Assembly: GCA_036227345.1 (NCBI GenBank)
Contig: CP109468.1
Location: 6,882,001-6,946,000 of the forward strand
Source: Streptomyces sp. NBC_01463
GTDB taxonomy: Bacteria > Actinomycetota > Actinomycetes > Streptomycetales > Streptomycetaceae
Reading direction: 5' to 3'
DNA: 64,000 bases
Shown here: positions 32,984-41,997 of the stretch, piece after piece
Layout: the number at the start of each line of letters is the position of its first letter
Position numbering within the stretch: position 1 is the first letter of the stretch
The notes under the pieces: model-generated
Told to the model about the DNA's origin: nothing
What the model saw: the letters and a program-made list of their open reading frames with translations, nothing else
The model's database searches: none
Made by a program: the position numbers and the translations under genes

Positions 32984-34302
32984 TCGGAGACTCCGAAGCC
33001 CTGCTTCTTCAGGTCGGCGACGGTGGCGTCCTGCATCGAGGTGAGGGCCGGTGCGAAATCGGACCTGCGCTTGGCGGCCTCGGCGAAGTCGTCCTTGAAG
33101 GCCGTGTACGCGACGTTCACGTTGGGGCCCCAGGCCGCGGGTGCGGTGCCCTTGGCGATCTTGGCGGCCTCGGTGTAGAAGTCCGGCTGGTTGGCGAAGT
33201 AGGCCGGCGGCTTCGCGAGGGCGCCGCCGGTCTGGGCGGCCGTGGCTGCGGGGTAGACGCCGCTCTCCTTGACCAGCGCGGCGAGCGCCGCGGGGTCGGT
33301 GTTCAGCCACTTCGCGAAGGCGGCCGCGGCCGCCTTGTGCTTCGAGTCGTTGGTGACCGCGGTCGAGGAGCCGCCCCAGCTGCCGGTGACGCTCTCGCCG
33401 GCCTTCCACTGGGGGAGCGGGGCCATGGCCCACTTGCCCGCGGTGCCGGGTGCGGCGGTGGTCAGGGTGCCGGGCGCCCAGACCGCGCTGACCCAGGCGA
33501 TCTGCTTGCCGGTGTTGAGCGCCTTGTTCCAGGCCGGGGTGTACATCGGCTGGTTGTCGACGGCGCCCTCCTTGACCAGTCCGCCCCAGAAGTCCGCGAC
33601 CTTCCGCGTGGCCGGGTCGTCGATCGCGACCTTCCACTTGTCGCCCGAGGTGGTCCACCACCGGGCGCCGGCCTGCTGGGCGAGGCCCGCGAAGAGGCCG
33701 GAGTCGTTGGAGGAGAAGGTGGTGAGGTCCTTGTCCGGCGCCTTCTTCTTCAGCGCCCGGGCGGTCTGCGCGAACTCGTCCCAGGTGGTGGGCACGGACA
33801 GCCCGTACTGCTTGAACAGGTCCTGGCGGTAGTAGAACATCAGCGGGCCGGAGTCCTGGGGCAGCGCGTACAGGGCGTCCGACCCCAGCGTCGCCTGCTG
33901 CCAGACGCCGTCGGCGAACCGGTCCTTCGCGTCGCCGGCCTCCTCGGATATGTCGGCGAGCACGTCGTTGGAGACGAGGGTGGGCAGCGCCTGGTACTCG
34001 GCCTGCACCAGGTCGGGGGCCTTGTGCGCCTTCGCCGCGGTGATGATCTTGGTGACCAGGTCGTCGCCCGACGCCTGCTTCTTCACCGTGACCGTGATGC
34101 CGGCCTTCTTGCCCTCGCCCTTGTTCCAGAGGTCCGCGACCTTGTCCAGACCGGGGGCCCAGGCCCAGTAGGTGAGCGACGCGGGGCCGGCGGCGGCCGG
34201 GCCGTCCCCGCTGCCGTCGTCGTCCGACGAGCCGCAGCCCGTGAGCAGGGCGGTGGCGGCGAGCGAGACGGCCGCGGACACCGCGACGATGCGGTACTTC
34301 AT
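32980..34302 (-). CDS. Galacto-oligosaccharide-binding lipoprotein (GanS-like)
   Basis: The 440-residue family 1 solute-binding protein has a lipoprotein signal with lipobox LLTGC (Cys 23) and an acidic linker. The mature start SLTYWAWAPG and the SWGGSSTAVTNDS region are typical sugar binders; many Trp and Tyr can stack on sugar rings. ATG 34302 is preceded by GGGGAGA. A TTGACA promoter overlapped by a LacI-type operator lies directly upstream. It is inferred to bring beta-1,4-galacto-oligosaccharides released by the GH53 enzyme to the importer. Confidence 0.9.
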   Translation of the reverse strand: MKYRIVAVSAAVSLAATALLTGCGSSDDDGSGDGPAAAGPASLTYWAWAPGLDKVADLWNKGEGKKAGITVTVKKQASGDDLVTKIITAAKAHKAPDLVQAEYQALPTLVSNDVLADISEEAGDAKDRFADGVWQQATLGSDALYALPQDSGPLMFYYRQDLFKQYGLSVPTTWDEFAQTARALKKKAPDKDLTTFSSNDSGLFAGLAQQAGARWWTTSGDKWKVAIDDPATRKVADFWGGLVKEGAVDNQPMYTPAWNKALNTGKQIAWVSAVWAPGTLTTAAPGTAGKWAMAPLPQWKAGESVTGSWGGSSTAVTNDSKHKAAAAAFAKWLNTDPAALAALVKESGVYPAATAAQTGGALAKPPAYFANQPDFYTEAAKIAKGTAPAAWGPNVNVAYTAFKDDFAEAAKRRSDFAPALTSMQDATVADLKKQGFGVSE

Positions 34303-34347
34303 GGATTTCTCCCCTGACGAGAAGCGAGGGTGCAGCGCCGGCAAGCG

Positions 34348-34363
34348 CTGTGAGCGTTCACAG
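34348..34363. promoter_or_regulatory. LacI-type operator CTGTGA-GCGT-TCACAG
   Basis: A 16-bp inverted repeat with perfect 6-bp arms lies immediately downstream of, and touching, the -10 box of the transporter promoter. It covers the expected transcription start. The TGTGAGCG...CA character is close to the classic lac operator. The adjacent LacI protein is the obvious ligand. Confidence 0.7.
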
Positions 34364-34390
34364 TAGAGAAACGAAACCGACACTTGTCAA
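34362..34390 (-). promoter_or_regulatory. Promoter of the galactan transporter operon
   Basis: On the minus strand TTGACA (34385-34390, perfect consensus), a 17-bp spacer and TCTACT (34362-34367). The operator overlaps its downstream edge. For the divergent GH42 gene, TTGTCA (34384-34389) and TATGTT (34409-34414) form a weaker candidate with 19-bp spacing, so the two -35 regions overlap. Confidence 0.65.
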
Positions 34391-34482
34391 TGGTTGTTGC
34401 TGTGCGGTTATGTTGGGCCAGCGCCACCGAGAGTGTGTGTGCACGTTCCCAGAAGTTGTTCCAAAGAGCCCAGGAGACGCCC

Positions 34483-36528
34483 ATGCCGCACACCCCTCGC
34501 GCGACTGCCCCGCAGGGTCTGCACCAGCTGGCCTTCGGCGGCGACTACAACCCCGAGCAGTGGCCCGAGGAGGTCTGGCACGAGGACATGCGCCTCATGC
34601 GGGAGGCCGGCGTCACCATGGTCAGCGTCGGGATCTTCTCCTGGGCGCTCCTGGAGCCCGAGCCGGGCACCCACGACTTCGGCTGGCTCGACCGGCTCCT
34701 GGACCTGCTGCACGTCAACGGCATCCGCGCCGACCTCGGCACCCCCACCGTCGCCCCGCCCGCCTGGTTCTACCGCGCCCACCCCGATGCCCTGCCGGTC
34801 AGCAGGGACGGCGTCCGGTACGCCTTCGGATCGCGCGGCGCGATCTGCCACAGCAACCCCGCCTACCGCGCCGCCGCGGCGGACATCACCGAACAGCTCG
34901 CCCGCCGGTACGCGAACCACCCGGCCCTCGCCCTGTGGCACGTCCACAACGAGTACGGCGTCCCGGTCAGCGCCTGCTACTGCGACAACTGCGCCGCCCA
35001 CTTCCGCCGCTGGCTCACCGCCCGCCACGGCGACGCCGCGGCCGTCAACGAGGCCTGGGGCACCGCCTTCTGGGGCCAGCGCTACCGCAGCCTCGACGAG
35101 ATCGACCCGCCCCGCACCACCCCGACCGTCGGCAACCCGGCCCAGCAGCTGGACTACGCCCGCTTCGCCGACGCCACCATGCGCGAGAACTTCTGCGCGG
35201 AACGCGACATCCTGCACCGCCTCGCCCCCGGAATCCCCGTCACCACCAACTTCATGACCGCGCTCAGCCAGTGCGACTCGGTGGACTACTGGGCCTGGGG
35301 CCGCGAGGTCGACCTCGTCACCAACGACCACTACCTGATCACCGACGGCCGCCGCACCCACGTCAACCTCGCCATGGCCGCCGACCTCACCCGCTCGGTC
35401 GCAGGCGGCGCCCCCTGGCTGCTCCTCGAACACTCCACCAGCGGGGTCAACTGGCAGCCCCGCAACCCCGCCAAGCGCCCCGGCGAGATGGCCCGCAACA
35501 GCCTCGCCCACGTCGCCCGCGGCTCCGACGGCGCGATGTTCTTCCAGTGGCGGCAGTCCCTGCGCGGCGCGGAGAAGTTCCACTCGGCGATGCTCCCGCA
35601 CGCCGGTACGGACTCCCGGATCTGGCGCGAGGTCTCCCGGCTCGGCTCCGATCTCGGCCTGATGGACGAGATCCGCTCCACCCGGACCGTCGCCGACGTC
35701 GCCATGGTCTGGGACTGGCAGTCCTGGTGGGCCCAGTCGCTGGAGTGGCGGCCGAGCCGGGACCACGACGCCCGCGAGCGCGCCGACGCCTTCTACGCCG
35801 CCCTCTTCGACCGCCACCTCACCGTCGACTTCGCCCACCCCGACGCCGACCTGTCCGGCTACCCGCTGGTCGTCGTCCCGGCCCTCTACCTCGCCACCGA
35901 GGAGACGGGCCGCAACCTGCGCCGGTACGTGGAGGGCGGCGGCACCCTCGTCGTCTCGTACTTCTCCGGGATCGTCGACGCCCACGACGCGGTGCACCCC
36001 GGGCCGTACCCGGGCGCGCTCCGGGACGTACTGGGGCTGACCGTCGAGGAGTTCTCCCCGCTCGCCGAGGGCGGCACCGTCCGTCTGATCACCCCCGAGG
36101 GCGCACCCGAGGGACCCGATCTGACCGGTGACCTCTGGTCGGACGTGGTGATCCCGCGCGGCGCCGAGACCATGTGGTCCTACGCCGACGGCGTCCCGGC
36201 CGGACGGCCCGCCGTCACCCGCCACCGCCTCGGCGAGGGCACCGCCTGGTACGTCTCCACCCGGCTCACCGGCGCCGGCCTGGACGCCGTCCTCGACCGG
36301 GCCTGCGAGGACGCCCGCATCGCACCCCGCACCGGCCTCCCGCACGACGTCGAGGCCGTCACCCGCACCGGCGACAGCGGCACGTACCTCTTCGTCATCA
36401 ACCACACCGGGGGCGACGCGAAGGTACCGCTCGACGCCCCCGGCACCGAACTCCTCACCGGAGAACCGGCCACGGGCCACCTCGCCGTTCCGGCGGGCGC
36501 CGTCCGCGTGGTCCGGCTCGACGGCTGA
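34483..36528 (+). CDS. ganA: Beta-galactosidase, GH42 (GanA-like)
   Basis: The 681-residue protein has the three GH42 domains: catalytic barrel (1-400) with acid/base Glu 157 in HVHNEYG and nucleophile Glu 316 in LLLEHSTS, a trimerisation domain (VVVPALYLATEE...GGGTLVVSYFSG) and a small C-terminal beta domain. The Cys-rich CYCDNCAAHF segment is the family zinc site. There is no signal peptide, so it hydrolyses imported galacto-oligosaccharides in the cytoplasm. ATG 34483 follows CAGGAGAC. It leads the plus-strand arm of the galactan locus and GH53 follows after 59 bp. Confidence 0.93.
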   Translation: MPHTPRATAPQGLHQLAFGGDYNPEQWPEEVWHEDMRLMREAGVTMVSVGIFSWALLEPEPGTHDFGWLDRLLDLLHVNGIRADLGTPTVAPPAWFYRAHPDALPVSRDGVRYAFGSRGAICHSNPAYRAAAADITEQLARRYANHPALALWHVHNEYGVPVSACYCDNCAAHFRRWLTARHGDAAAVNEAWGTAFWGQRYRSLDEIDPPRTTPTVGNPAQQLDYARFADATMRENFCAERDILHRLAPGIPVTTNFMTALSQCDSVDYWAWGREVDLVTNDHYLITDGRRTHVNLAMAADLTRSVAGGAPWLLLEHSTSGVNWQPRNPAKRPGEMARNSLAHVARGSDGAMFFQWRQSLRGAEKFHSAMLPHAGTDSRIWREVSRLGSDLGLMDEIRSTRTVADVAMVWDWQSWWAQSLEWRPSRDHDARERADAFYAALFDRHLTVDFAHPDADLSGYPLVVVPALYLATEETGRNLRRYVEGGGTLVVSYFSGIVDAHDAVHPGPYPGALRDVLGLTVEEFSPLAEGGTVRLITPEGAPEGPDLTGDLWSDVVIPRGAETMWSYADGVPAGRPAVTRHRLGEGTAWYVSTRLTGAGLDAVLDRACEDARIAPRTGLPHDVEAVTRTGDSGTYLFVINHTGGDAKVPLDAPGTELLTGEPATGHLAVPAGAVRVVRLDG

Positions 36529-36587
36529 GGGCGCACGACCGCTCCTCCTCCACGCAACTCCCGCGCACGGTCGAAGGGACATCGACG

Positions 36588-38147
36588 ATGTACGGAACGA
36601 CGCACGGCAAGAAGAGAGCGGCGGTGCTGGCGGCCTCGCTGTCCGGCCTGCTGCTGGCCGCACTCCCCGCACACGCGGCCACGGCCGCCACCGCTCCCGC
36701 CAACACCGGGTTCGAGTCCGGCAGCACCGGCTGGTCGACGTACTCGGCCGCCGGGCGGAACGCCGCCTCCTTCACCGAGGCGGGCGGCCACGGCGGCAGC
36801 AGCAGGCTCAGCCACTGGTCCGCGTCCGCCTACAAGGTGGAGACGTACCAGTACCTCACCGGACTCACCGACGGCACGTACACCCTGAGTGCCTGGGTGC
36901 GGTCGGGCGGCGGCCAGAACTCCGCGTACATCGCCCTGCGCGACTGCGGCGGCGCCGAGCAGCGCACCGACCTGCCGCCCACCGCGAACGGCGGCTGGAT
37001 CCGCCTCGTCACCTCGGTCAGGGTCACCGGCGGCTCCTGCACCATCAGTCTGAACTCGGACGCCCACGCGGGGGAGTGGGCCAACTTCGACGACATCGCC
37101 TTCACCCCGGGCGCCACCGGACTCTCCGTGAAGGGCGGCGACCTCTCCACCCTCCCGAAGAACGAGGCGCACGGTGCCGTCTACCGCGGTGCGAGCGGGA
37201 CCGCGGGCGACGCGATGAGCCTCCTGGACTCCGCGGGCATGAACTACGTCCGCCTCAAGGTGTGGGTGAACCCGGCCGACGGCTTCAACGACAAGGCCCA
37301 CGTCCTGGCCATGGCCAAGCGCGCCAAGGCCCTCGGCATGAAGGTGCTCGTCGACTTCCACTACTCCGACGGCTGGGCCGACCCCGGCAAGCAGAACAAG
37401 CCCGCCGCCTGGTCCGGGCACGGCTACGCGCAGCTGCGGACGGACGTCTACGACCACACGTACGACGTGCTGAACGCCCTCAAGGCACAGGGCACCACCG
37501 CCGACATGGTCCAGATCGGCAACGAGATCAACGCCGGGATGCTCTGGCCCGAGGGCTCCACCGACCACTGGTCCCAGCTCGCCGGACTCCTCACCTCGGG
37601 TGCCAACGCGGCGAAGGCCGTCTCGTCCGGTACGAAGGTGGCCCTGCACCTCGCCAAGGGCGGCGACAACGCCGGCACCCGCTGGTGGTTCGACAACGCC
37701 GTCGCGTACGGCGTGCCCTTCGACGTCATCGCGCTCTCGTACTACGGCTACTGGCACGGCCCGCTCAACGACCTCCAGACCAACCTGGACGACGCCGCCG
37801 CCCGGTACGGAAAGCCGGTGCTGGTCGCCGAGACGGCCTACGCGCACACCCTCGCCGACGCCGACGGGCTGGAGAACAACATCGCCACCGCGGACCAGCT
37901 CGTCAGCGGCTACCCCGCCACCCCGGCCGGGCAGGCGGCCAACCTCCGCGACGTGCTGAACGTCGTCGAGGCCGTCCCGGGCGGCCGGGGACTGGGCGCG
38001 GTGTACTGGGAGCCGGCCTGGACCGCCGTCGGCGGCAGCGGCTGGGACCCGGCCGACCCCTCGTCCGGCAACGCCTGGGAGAACCAGGCCCTGTTCGGCT
38101 ACGACACGAAGCTGCTCCCGGCGGCGAGCTGGTTCTCCCACCGGTAG
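36588..38147 (+). CDS. ganB: Secreted arabinogalactan endo-beta-1,4-galactanase, GH53 (GanB-like)
   Basis: The 519-residue protein has a signal peptide (VLAASLSGLLLAALPAHA, cleavage near 30), an N-terminal beta-sandwich carbohydrate-binding-like domain (about 35-175; NTGFESGSTGWSTY to WANFDDIAFTPG) and a GH53 barrel. Catalytic residues are acid/base Glu 313 in QIGNEINAG and nucleophile Glu 415 in VAETAYAHT; YRGASGTAGDAMSLLDSAG marks the barrel start. It cuts beta-1,4-galactan side chains of pectin outside the cell, feeding the ABC importer and GH42. The added binding-like domain is longer than Bacillus GanB. Confidence 0.93.
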   Translation: MYGTTHGKKRAAVLAASLSGLLLAALPAHAATAATAPANTGFESGSTGWSTYSAAGRNAASFTEAGGHGGSSRLSHWSASAYKVETYQYLTGLTDGTYTLSAWVRSGGGQNSAYIALRDCGGAEQRTDLPPTANGGWIRLVTSVRVTGGSCTISLNSDAHAGEWANFDDIAFTPGATGLSVKGGDLSTLPKNEAHGAVYRGASGTAGDAMSLLDSAGMNYVRLKVWVNPADGFNDKAHVLAMAKRAKALGMKVLVDFHYSDGWADPGKQNKPAAWSGHGYAQLRTDVYDHTYDVLNALKAQGTTADMVQIGNEINAGMLWPEGSTDHWSQLAGLLTSGANAAKAVSSGTKVALHLAKGGDNAGTRWWFDNAVAYGVPFDVIALSYYGYWHGPLNDLQTNLDDAAARYGKPVLVAETAYAHTLADADGLENNIATADQLVSGYPATPAGQAANLRDVLNVVEAVPGGRGLGAVYWEPAWTAVGGSGWDPADPSSGNAWENQALFGYDTKLLPAASWFSHR

Positions 38148-38152
38148 GCACG

Positions 38153-39178
38153 CTACGGCTGCGGGGTCTCCTCCAGCGGCGCCCCGCGCCACTTCCACGA
38201 GGTGACCCGCTCACGGCCCGGCAGATCGGCGCGGCCGGTGGACCAGAGCAGGACGGTCCACCGGTCCTCGTCGTCCGGCGCGTCGGGGAAGAGCCGGGCC
38301 AGCACCCGGTCGCACAGGTCGTCCGGCGGGGTCCATCCGATGCCGAGGCCCCCGGCGATGTCATGGGCGTGCACCAGGGTCTCCACGACGCCCATGGCGG
38401 CGAAGCCCTCCGCGTCCGACACCCCGAACCCGTGGTACGAGCGGACCTCCGGAGCCGTCGTCCGGACCATCGCGGCCAGCAGCGCCCCGCTGGTCTCCAG
38501 GGTCTGCAACAGCCCGGCCGTGCCGGCCGCCGGGTCCGCGAAGATCGCGTTGAACGGGCCGCCCTCGCGCCGCGGGGACCAGTGGTAGGGCACCTCGTTC
38601 TCCAGCGGAGGCGACTGCGGGCCCAGTTGGGCCGCGTACGCGAACAGGTCGTCGCTCAGGTGCTCCACGGTCTCCCAGCAGTCCCAGCTGAGGGTCCCCG
38701 CGGGAACGTGCCAGTCGGTCGCCGGCGACTCCTTGAACGCGGCCACCGCCAGCCGTACCGCCGACGTCACATCGTCCGCCGTGACCGGCAGCCGTGTCCC
38801 GGTCAGCCGGGCGCGCTCGCCCGCACTGCACTCCACACAGAACTCGTTGCCCTCCGGATCGGCCAGGGTCACCCAGCCCCGCCCGTTCGGCCTGCGGTGG
38901 TCGCCGACGAGGGTGGCACCGAGGGCGAGCAGCCGCTCGACCTCCTCGTCCCGGGTGCGGTCGTCCGGCTGGATGTCGAAGTGGACGCGGTTCTTGGAGC
39001 TCTTCGGCTCGGGCACGGTGACGAACAGGAGGGCGGCACCGGGGGTTTCGAGGAGAGCCTCGGGGTCGCCGGGGAAATCGTCGTCGGCGAGGGAGGAGCC
39101 CAGCACCTCGGCCCAGAACGTGCCGAGCTTGTGGGCGTCGGCACAGTCGACGGTGACGTGATGTACGTGTGAGGTCAT
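38153..39178 (-). CDS. Fusion of a VOC/glyoxalase domain with a DinB/maleylpyruvate isomerase-like domain
   Basis: The 341-residue protein starts with a VOC domain (1-125: HHVTVDCADAHKLGTFWAEV, then VHFDIQ and WVTLADPEGNEFCVE) that has metal-type His and Glu positions. Residues 135-341 form a four-helix DinB/MDMPI-like domain with WDCWETVEHLSDDLFAYAAQ and ETLVHAHDIAGGL, where His and Asp can bind metal. MDMPI-like proteins use mycothiol, the actinobacterial thiol, so a mycothiol-dependent isomerase or detoxification role is inferred. Substrate unknown. The gene is convergent with GH53 (5 bp apart). Confidence 0.78.
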   Translation of the reverse strand: MTSHVHHVTVDCADAHKLGTFWAEVLGSSLADDDFPGDPEALLETPGAALLFVTVPEPKSSKNRVHFDIQPDDRTRDEEVERLLALGATLVGDHRRPNGRGWVTLADPEGNEFCVECSAGERARLTGTRLPVTADDVTSAVRLAVAAFKESPATDWHVPAGTLSWDCWETVEHLSDDLFAYAAQLGPQSPPLENEVPYHWSPRREGGPFNAIFADPAAGTAGLLQTLETSGALLAAMVRTTAPEVRSYHGFGVSDAEGFAAMGVVETLVHAHDIAGGLGIGWTPPDDLCDRVLARLFPDAPDDEDRWTVLLWSTGRADLPGRERVTSWKWRGAPLEETPQP

Positions 39179-39192
39179 GGCCCCCACTCTCA

Positions 39193-39262
39193 CCCGCGGC
39201 CGTAACCGGGGTCCAGCGGGTTACGGCCGCGGGGGCGGGACGGTGTTCCCGTCCCGCCCCCG
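39193..39262 (-). terminator. Two overlapping hairpins after the ectoine operon
   Basis: Hairpin 1 has 15-bp arms 39193-39207 and 39219-39233; hairpin 2 has 14-bp arms 39230-39243 and 39249-39262. They share 4 bases, so they compete or stack. They lie between the ectD stop and the start of the VOC-fusion gene, which is transcribed in the same direction. Confidence 0.8.
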
Positions 39263-39284
39263 CCACGACCGCCGTGCGGTTCCG

Positions 39285-40178
39285 CTACCTCACCGGCGTG
39301 AAGTCGCGCGCTCCGATGAACTCCGGGCGGCGGACCGGTGCCGCGAAGGGCTCCTCGGCCGCGTTCTCCACGCTGTTGAACACGATGAAGACGTTGCTGC
39401 GCGGATACGGGGTGATGTTGTCCCCCGAGCCGTGCATGCAGTTGCAGTCGAACCAGGTCGCCGAACCGGCCGCGCCCGTGAAGAGCTTGATGCCGTGCCG
39501 GTCGGCCATCTTCGTCAGCGCCTCGTCGGACGGGGTGCCCGCGTCCTGCATCTGCAGCGACTTCTTGTAGTTGTCCTTCGGCGTCTCGCCCGCACAGCCG
39601 AGGAACGACTTGTGCGAACCGGGCATGATCATCAGCCCGCCGTTGGTGTCGTGGTTCTCGGTCAGCGCGATCGACACTGACACGGCCCGCATGTGCGGCA
39701 GCCCGTCCTCGGCGTGCCAGGTCTCGAAGTCCGAGTGCCAGTAGAACCCCGAGGCACCGAACCCCGGCTTGACGTTGATCCGGGACTGGTGGACGTACAC
39801 GTCCGAGCCGAGGATCTGCCGGGCCCTGCCCACCACGCGCTCGTCGCTGACCAGCCGGGCGAAGACCTCGCTGAGCCGGTGGACCTCGAAGACCGACCGT
39901 ACCGAGTCCGACTTCGGCTCGATGATCGAGCGCTCGTCGGCCCGCACCGCCGGATCGGCGATCAGCCGCTCCAGCTCGGCGTGGTAGCCGGCCACCTCGT
40001 CAGGGGTGATCAGCTGGTCGACGGTGAGGAAACCGTCGCGTTCGAGGCCCTGCAGCTCCTGGGCGGCGATCGGACCCGGTGCGCCCGGCGCGGACCAGAT
40101 GACCGGGTCCTGGCGGGGAGTGGTCATCTCGGCGGCGCCGCGCGACGGGTACAGGTCGGCGCGTACATCAGTGGTCAT
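39285..40178 (-). CDS. ectD: Ectoine 5-hydroxylase
   Basis: The 297-residue non-haem iron, 2-oxoglutarate-dependent dioxygenase shows the EctD signature YWHSDFETWHAEDGLP, which supplies the HxD iron ligands, and the distal His in NCMHGSGDN; the R at SNVFIVFNS context binds 2-oxoglutarate. It hydroxylates ectoine to 5-hydroxyectoine, a compatible solute protecting against salt, heat and desiccation. It is the last gene of ectABCD, 6 bp after ectC, so it is co-expressed with ectoine synthesis. Length matches characterised EctD proteins. Confidence 0.97.
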   Translation of the reverse strand: MTTDVRADLYPSRGAAEMTTPRQDPVIWSAPGAPGPIAAQELQGLERDGFLTVDQLITPDEVAGYHAELERLIADPAVRADERSIIEPKSDSVRSVFEVHRLSEVFARLVSDERVVGRARQILGSDVYVHQSRINVKPGFGASGFYWHSDFETWHAEDGLPHMRAVSVSIALTENHDTNGGLMIMPGSHKSFLGCAGETPKDNYKKSLQMQDAGTPSDEALTKMADRHGIKLFTGAAGSATWFDCNCMHGSGDNITPYPRSNVFIVFNSVENAAEEPFAAPVRRPEFIGARDFTPVR

Positions 40179-40184
40179 GGTGGT

Positions 40185-40583
40185 TCAGGCCTCCTCGGTC
40201 AACAGCGGGTATACACCGTTCTCGTCGTGGTCCTCCCGTCCGGTGACGGGAGGGTTGAAGACGCACACGCAGCGGAAGTCCGTCTTGGGGCGCAGCGTGT
40301 GGTGCTCGTGCCCGTTCAGCAGGTACATCGTGCCGGGGGCGATCCAGTGCTTCTCGCCGGTCTCGTCGTTGGTGAGTTCGGCCTCGCCCTCGGTGCAGAG
40401 CACGGCCTCGATGTGGTTGGCGTACCACATCGACGTCTCCGTGCCCGCGTAGAGCACGGTCTCGTGGAGAGAGAAGCCGACCTTCTCCTTGGCGAGCACG
40501 ATGCGCTTGCTCTCCCAGGTGCCGGAGGCGGACTTAATGTGCCGGTCGGTGTTCTCGATGTCACTGAACGATCGGACGATCAC
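40185..40583 (-). CDS. ectC: L-ectoine synthase
   Basis: This 132-residue cupin begins [16 protein letters not shown] and keeps the EctC segments [30 protein letters not shown] and [17 protein letters not shown] with the iron-binding Glu and His. It cyclises N-gamma-acetyl-diaminobutyrate to ectoine. The start is GTG 40583. The gap to ectB (65 bp) contains a GC hairpin and the gap to ectD is 6 bp. Confidence 0.97.
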   Translation of the reverse strand: MIVRSFSDIENTDRHIKSASGTWESKRIVLAKEKVGFSLHETVLYAGTETSMWYANHIEAVLCTEGEAELTNDETGEKHWIAPGTMYLLNGHEHHTLRPKTDFRCVCVFNPPVTGREDHDENGVYPLLTEEA

Positions 40584-40623
40584 GGTGGGTCAGTGCCTTT
40601 CTCTCTGCAGCGGTGTTTCTCGT

Positions 40624-40646
40624 CGGGCCCGCCCGGGGCGGGCCCG
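40624..40646 (-). terminator. GC hairpin between ectB and ectC
   Basis: CGGGCCCGCC (40624-40633) pairs perfectly with its complement (40637-40646) around CGG, 3 bp after the ectB stop. Within an operon it more likely sets differential mRNA stability or attenuation than full termination. Confidence 0.5.
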
Positions 40647-40648
40647 GG

Positions 40649-41911
40649 TCAGGCGGTCTCGCGGACGCAGCGGGCCAGCGTGCGCAGGCCCTCGTCCAGT
40701 TCCTCGGGGGTGATGGTCAGCGGCGGCAGCAGCTTCACGACCTCGCTCTGCGGGCCCGAGGTCTCCAGCAGCAGGCCCAGCTCGAAGGCCCGGGCGCAGA
40801 CGGCCGACGCGCGCGCCGGGTCGTTGAACTCCAGGCCCCACACCAGGCCGCGGCCGCGGAACTGCGCGGTGTCGTGCTCGCCGCAGATCGCCAGCAGCGC
40901 CGACTCGACCTGCTCGCCGCGGGCCAGCGTCTGCTTCTCCATCTGGCCGTCGGCCCAGTAGGCGTCGAGGGCGGCGGCGGCGGTGACGAACGCCGGGTTG
41001 TTGCCGCGGAAGGTGCCGTTGTGCTCGCCCGGCTCCCAGATGTCCAGCTCGGGCTTGAACAGGCACAGCGACATGGGCAGCCCGTAGCCGCTGATGGACT
41101 TCGACAGCGTCACGATGTCCGGCGTGATGCCGGCCTCCTCGAAGGAGAAGAAGCCGCCGGTACGGCCGCAGCCCATCTGGATGTCGTCGACGATCAGCAG
41201 CATGTCCTGGCGCTCGCACAGCTCCTGCAGCGCGCGCAGCCACTCGGCACGGGCGACGTTGATGCCGCCCTCGCCCTGCACGGTCTCCACGATCACCGCG
41301 GCGGGCTTGTTGAGGCCGGAGCCCTGGTCCTCCAGGAGCCGCTCGAACCAGAGGAAGTCGGGGACCTGGCCGTCGAAGTAGTTGTCGAACGGCATCGGCG
41401 TGCCGTGCACCAGCGGGATGCCGGCGCCGGCCCGCTTGAAGGCGTTGCCGGTGACGGCCAGCGAGCCGAGCGACATGCCGTGGAAGGCGTTGGTGAAGGA
41501 GACCACGGACTCGCGGCCCTTGACCTTGCGGGCCAGCTTCAGCGCCGACTCGACGGCGTTGGTGCCCGTCGGGCCGGGGAACATCACCTTGTACGGCAGG
41601 TCGCGCGGCCGCAGGATGACGTTCTGGAAGGTCTCCAGGAAGGCCCGTTTGGCGGTGGTCGCCATGTCGAGGCCGTGGGTGATCCCGTCGCGCTCGATGT
41701 AGTCGATCAGCGCGCGCTTCAGCACCGGGTTGTTGTGGCCGTAGTTGAGCGAACCTGCGCCGGCGAAGAAGTCGAGGTACGAGTGGCCGTCCTCGTCGGT
41801 CAGCCGGGCGCCCTGCGCGCGGTCGAAGACGGCGGGCCAGCCGCGGCAGTAGCTGCGTACCTCGGACTCGAGGGTCTCGAAGACGCTAAGTGCGGGCGGG
41901 GTGATGGTCAC
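40649..41911 (-). CDS. ectB: L-2,4-diaminobutyrate:2-oxoglutarate transaminase
   Basis: The 420-residue class III aminotransferase has the PLP-ring Asp in LLIVDDIQMGCGRTG and the Schiff-base Lys in VTLSKSISGYGLPMSL. It forms L-2,4-diaminobutyrate from aspartate semialdehyde, the first committed ectoine step. The start is GTG 41911. It follows ectA by 86 bp, a gap with a short GC-rich stem (41970-41990) but no clear promoter. Confidence 0.96.
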   Translation of the reverse strand: MTITPPALSVFETLESEVRSYCRGWPAVFDRAQGARLTDEDGHSYLDFFAGAGSLNYGHNNPVLKRALIDYIERDGITHGLDMATTAKRAFLETFQNVILRPRDLPYKVMFPGPTGTNAVESALKLARKVKGRESVVSFTNAFHGMSLGSLAVTGNAFKRAGAGIPLVHGTPMPFDNYFDGQVPDFLWFERLLEDQGSGLNKPAAVIVETVQGEGGINVARAEWLRALQELCERQDMLLIVDDIQMGCGRTGGFFSFEEAGITPDIVTLSKSISGYGLPMSLCLFKPELDIWEPGEHNGTFRGNNPAFVTAAAALDAYWADGQMEKQTLARGEQVESALLAICGEHDTAQFRGRGLVWGLEFNDPARASAVCARAFELGLLLETSGPQSEVVKLLPPLTITPEELDEGLRTLARCVRETA

Positions 41912-41997
41912 AGCGGGTCTCCTGCGTGAGGGGGGTTGTGACGGGCGGCGGTGAAGGGGGACCGCGACGGGCTCGGCCCGTCGGCGGAAGTGCCTGC

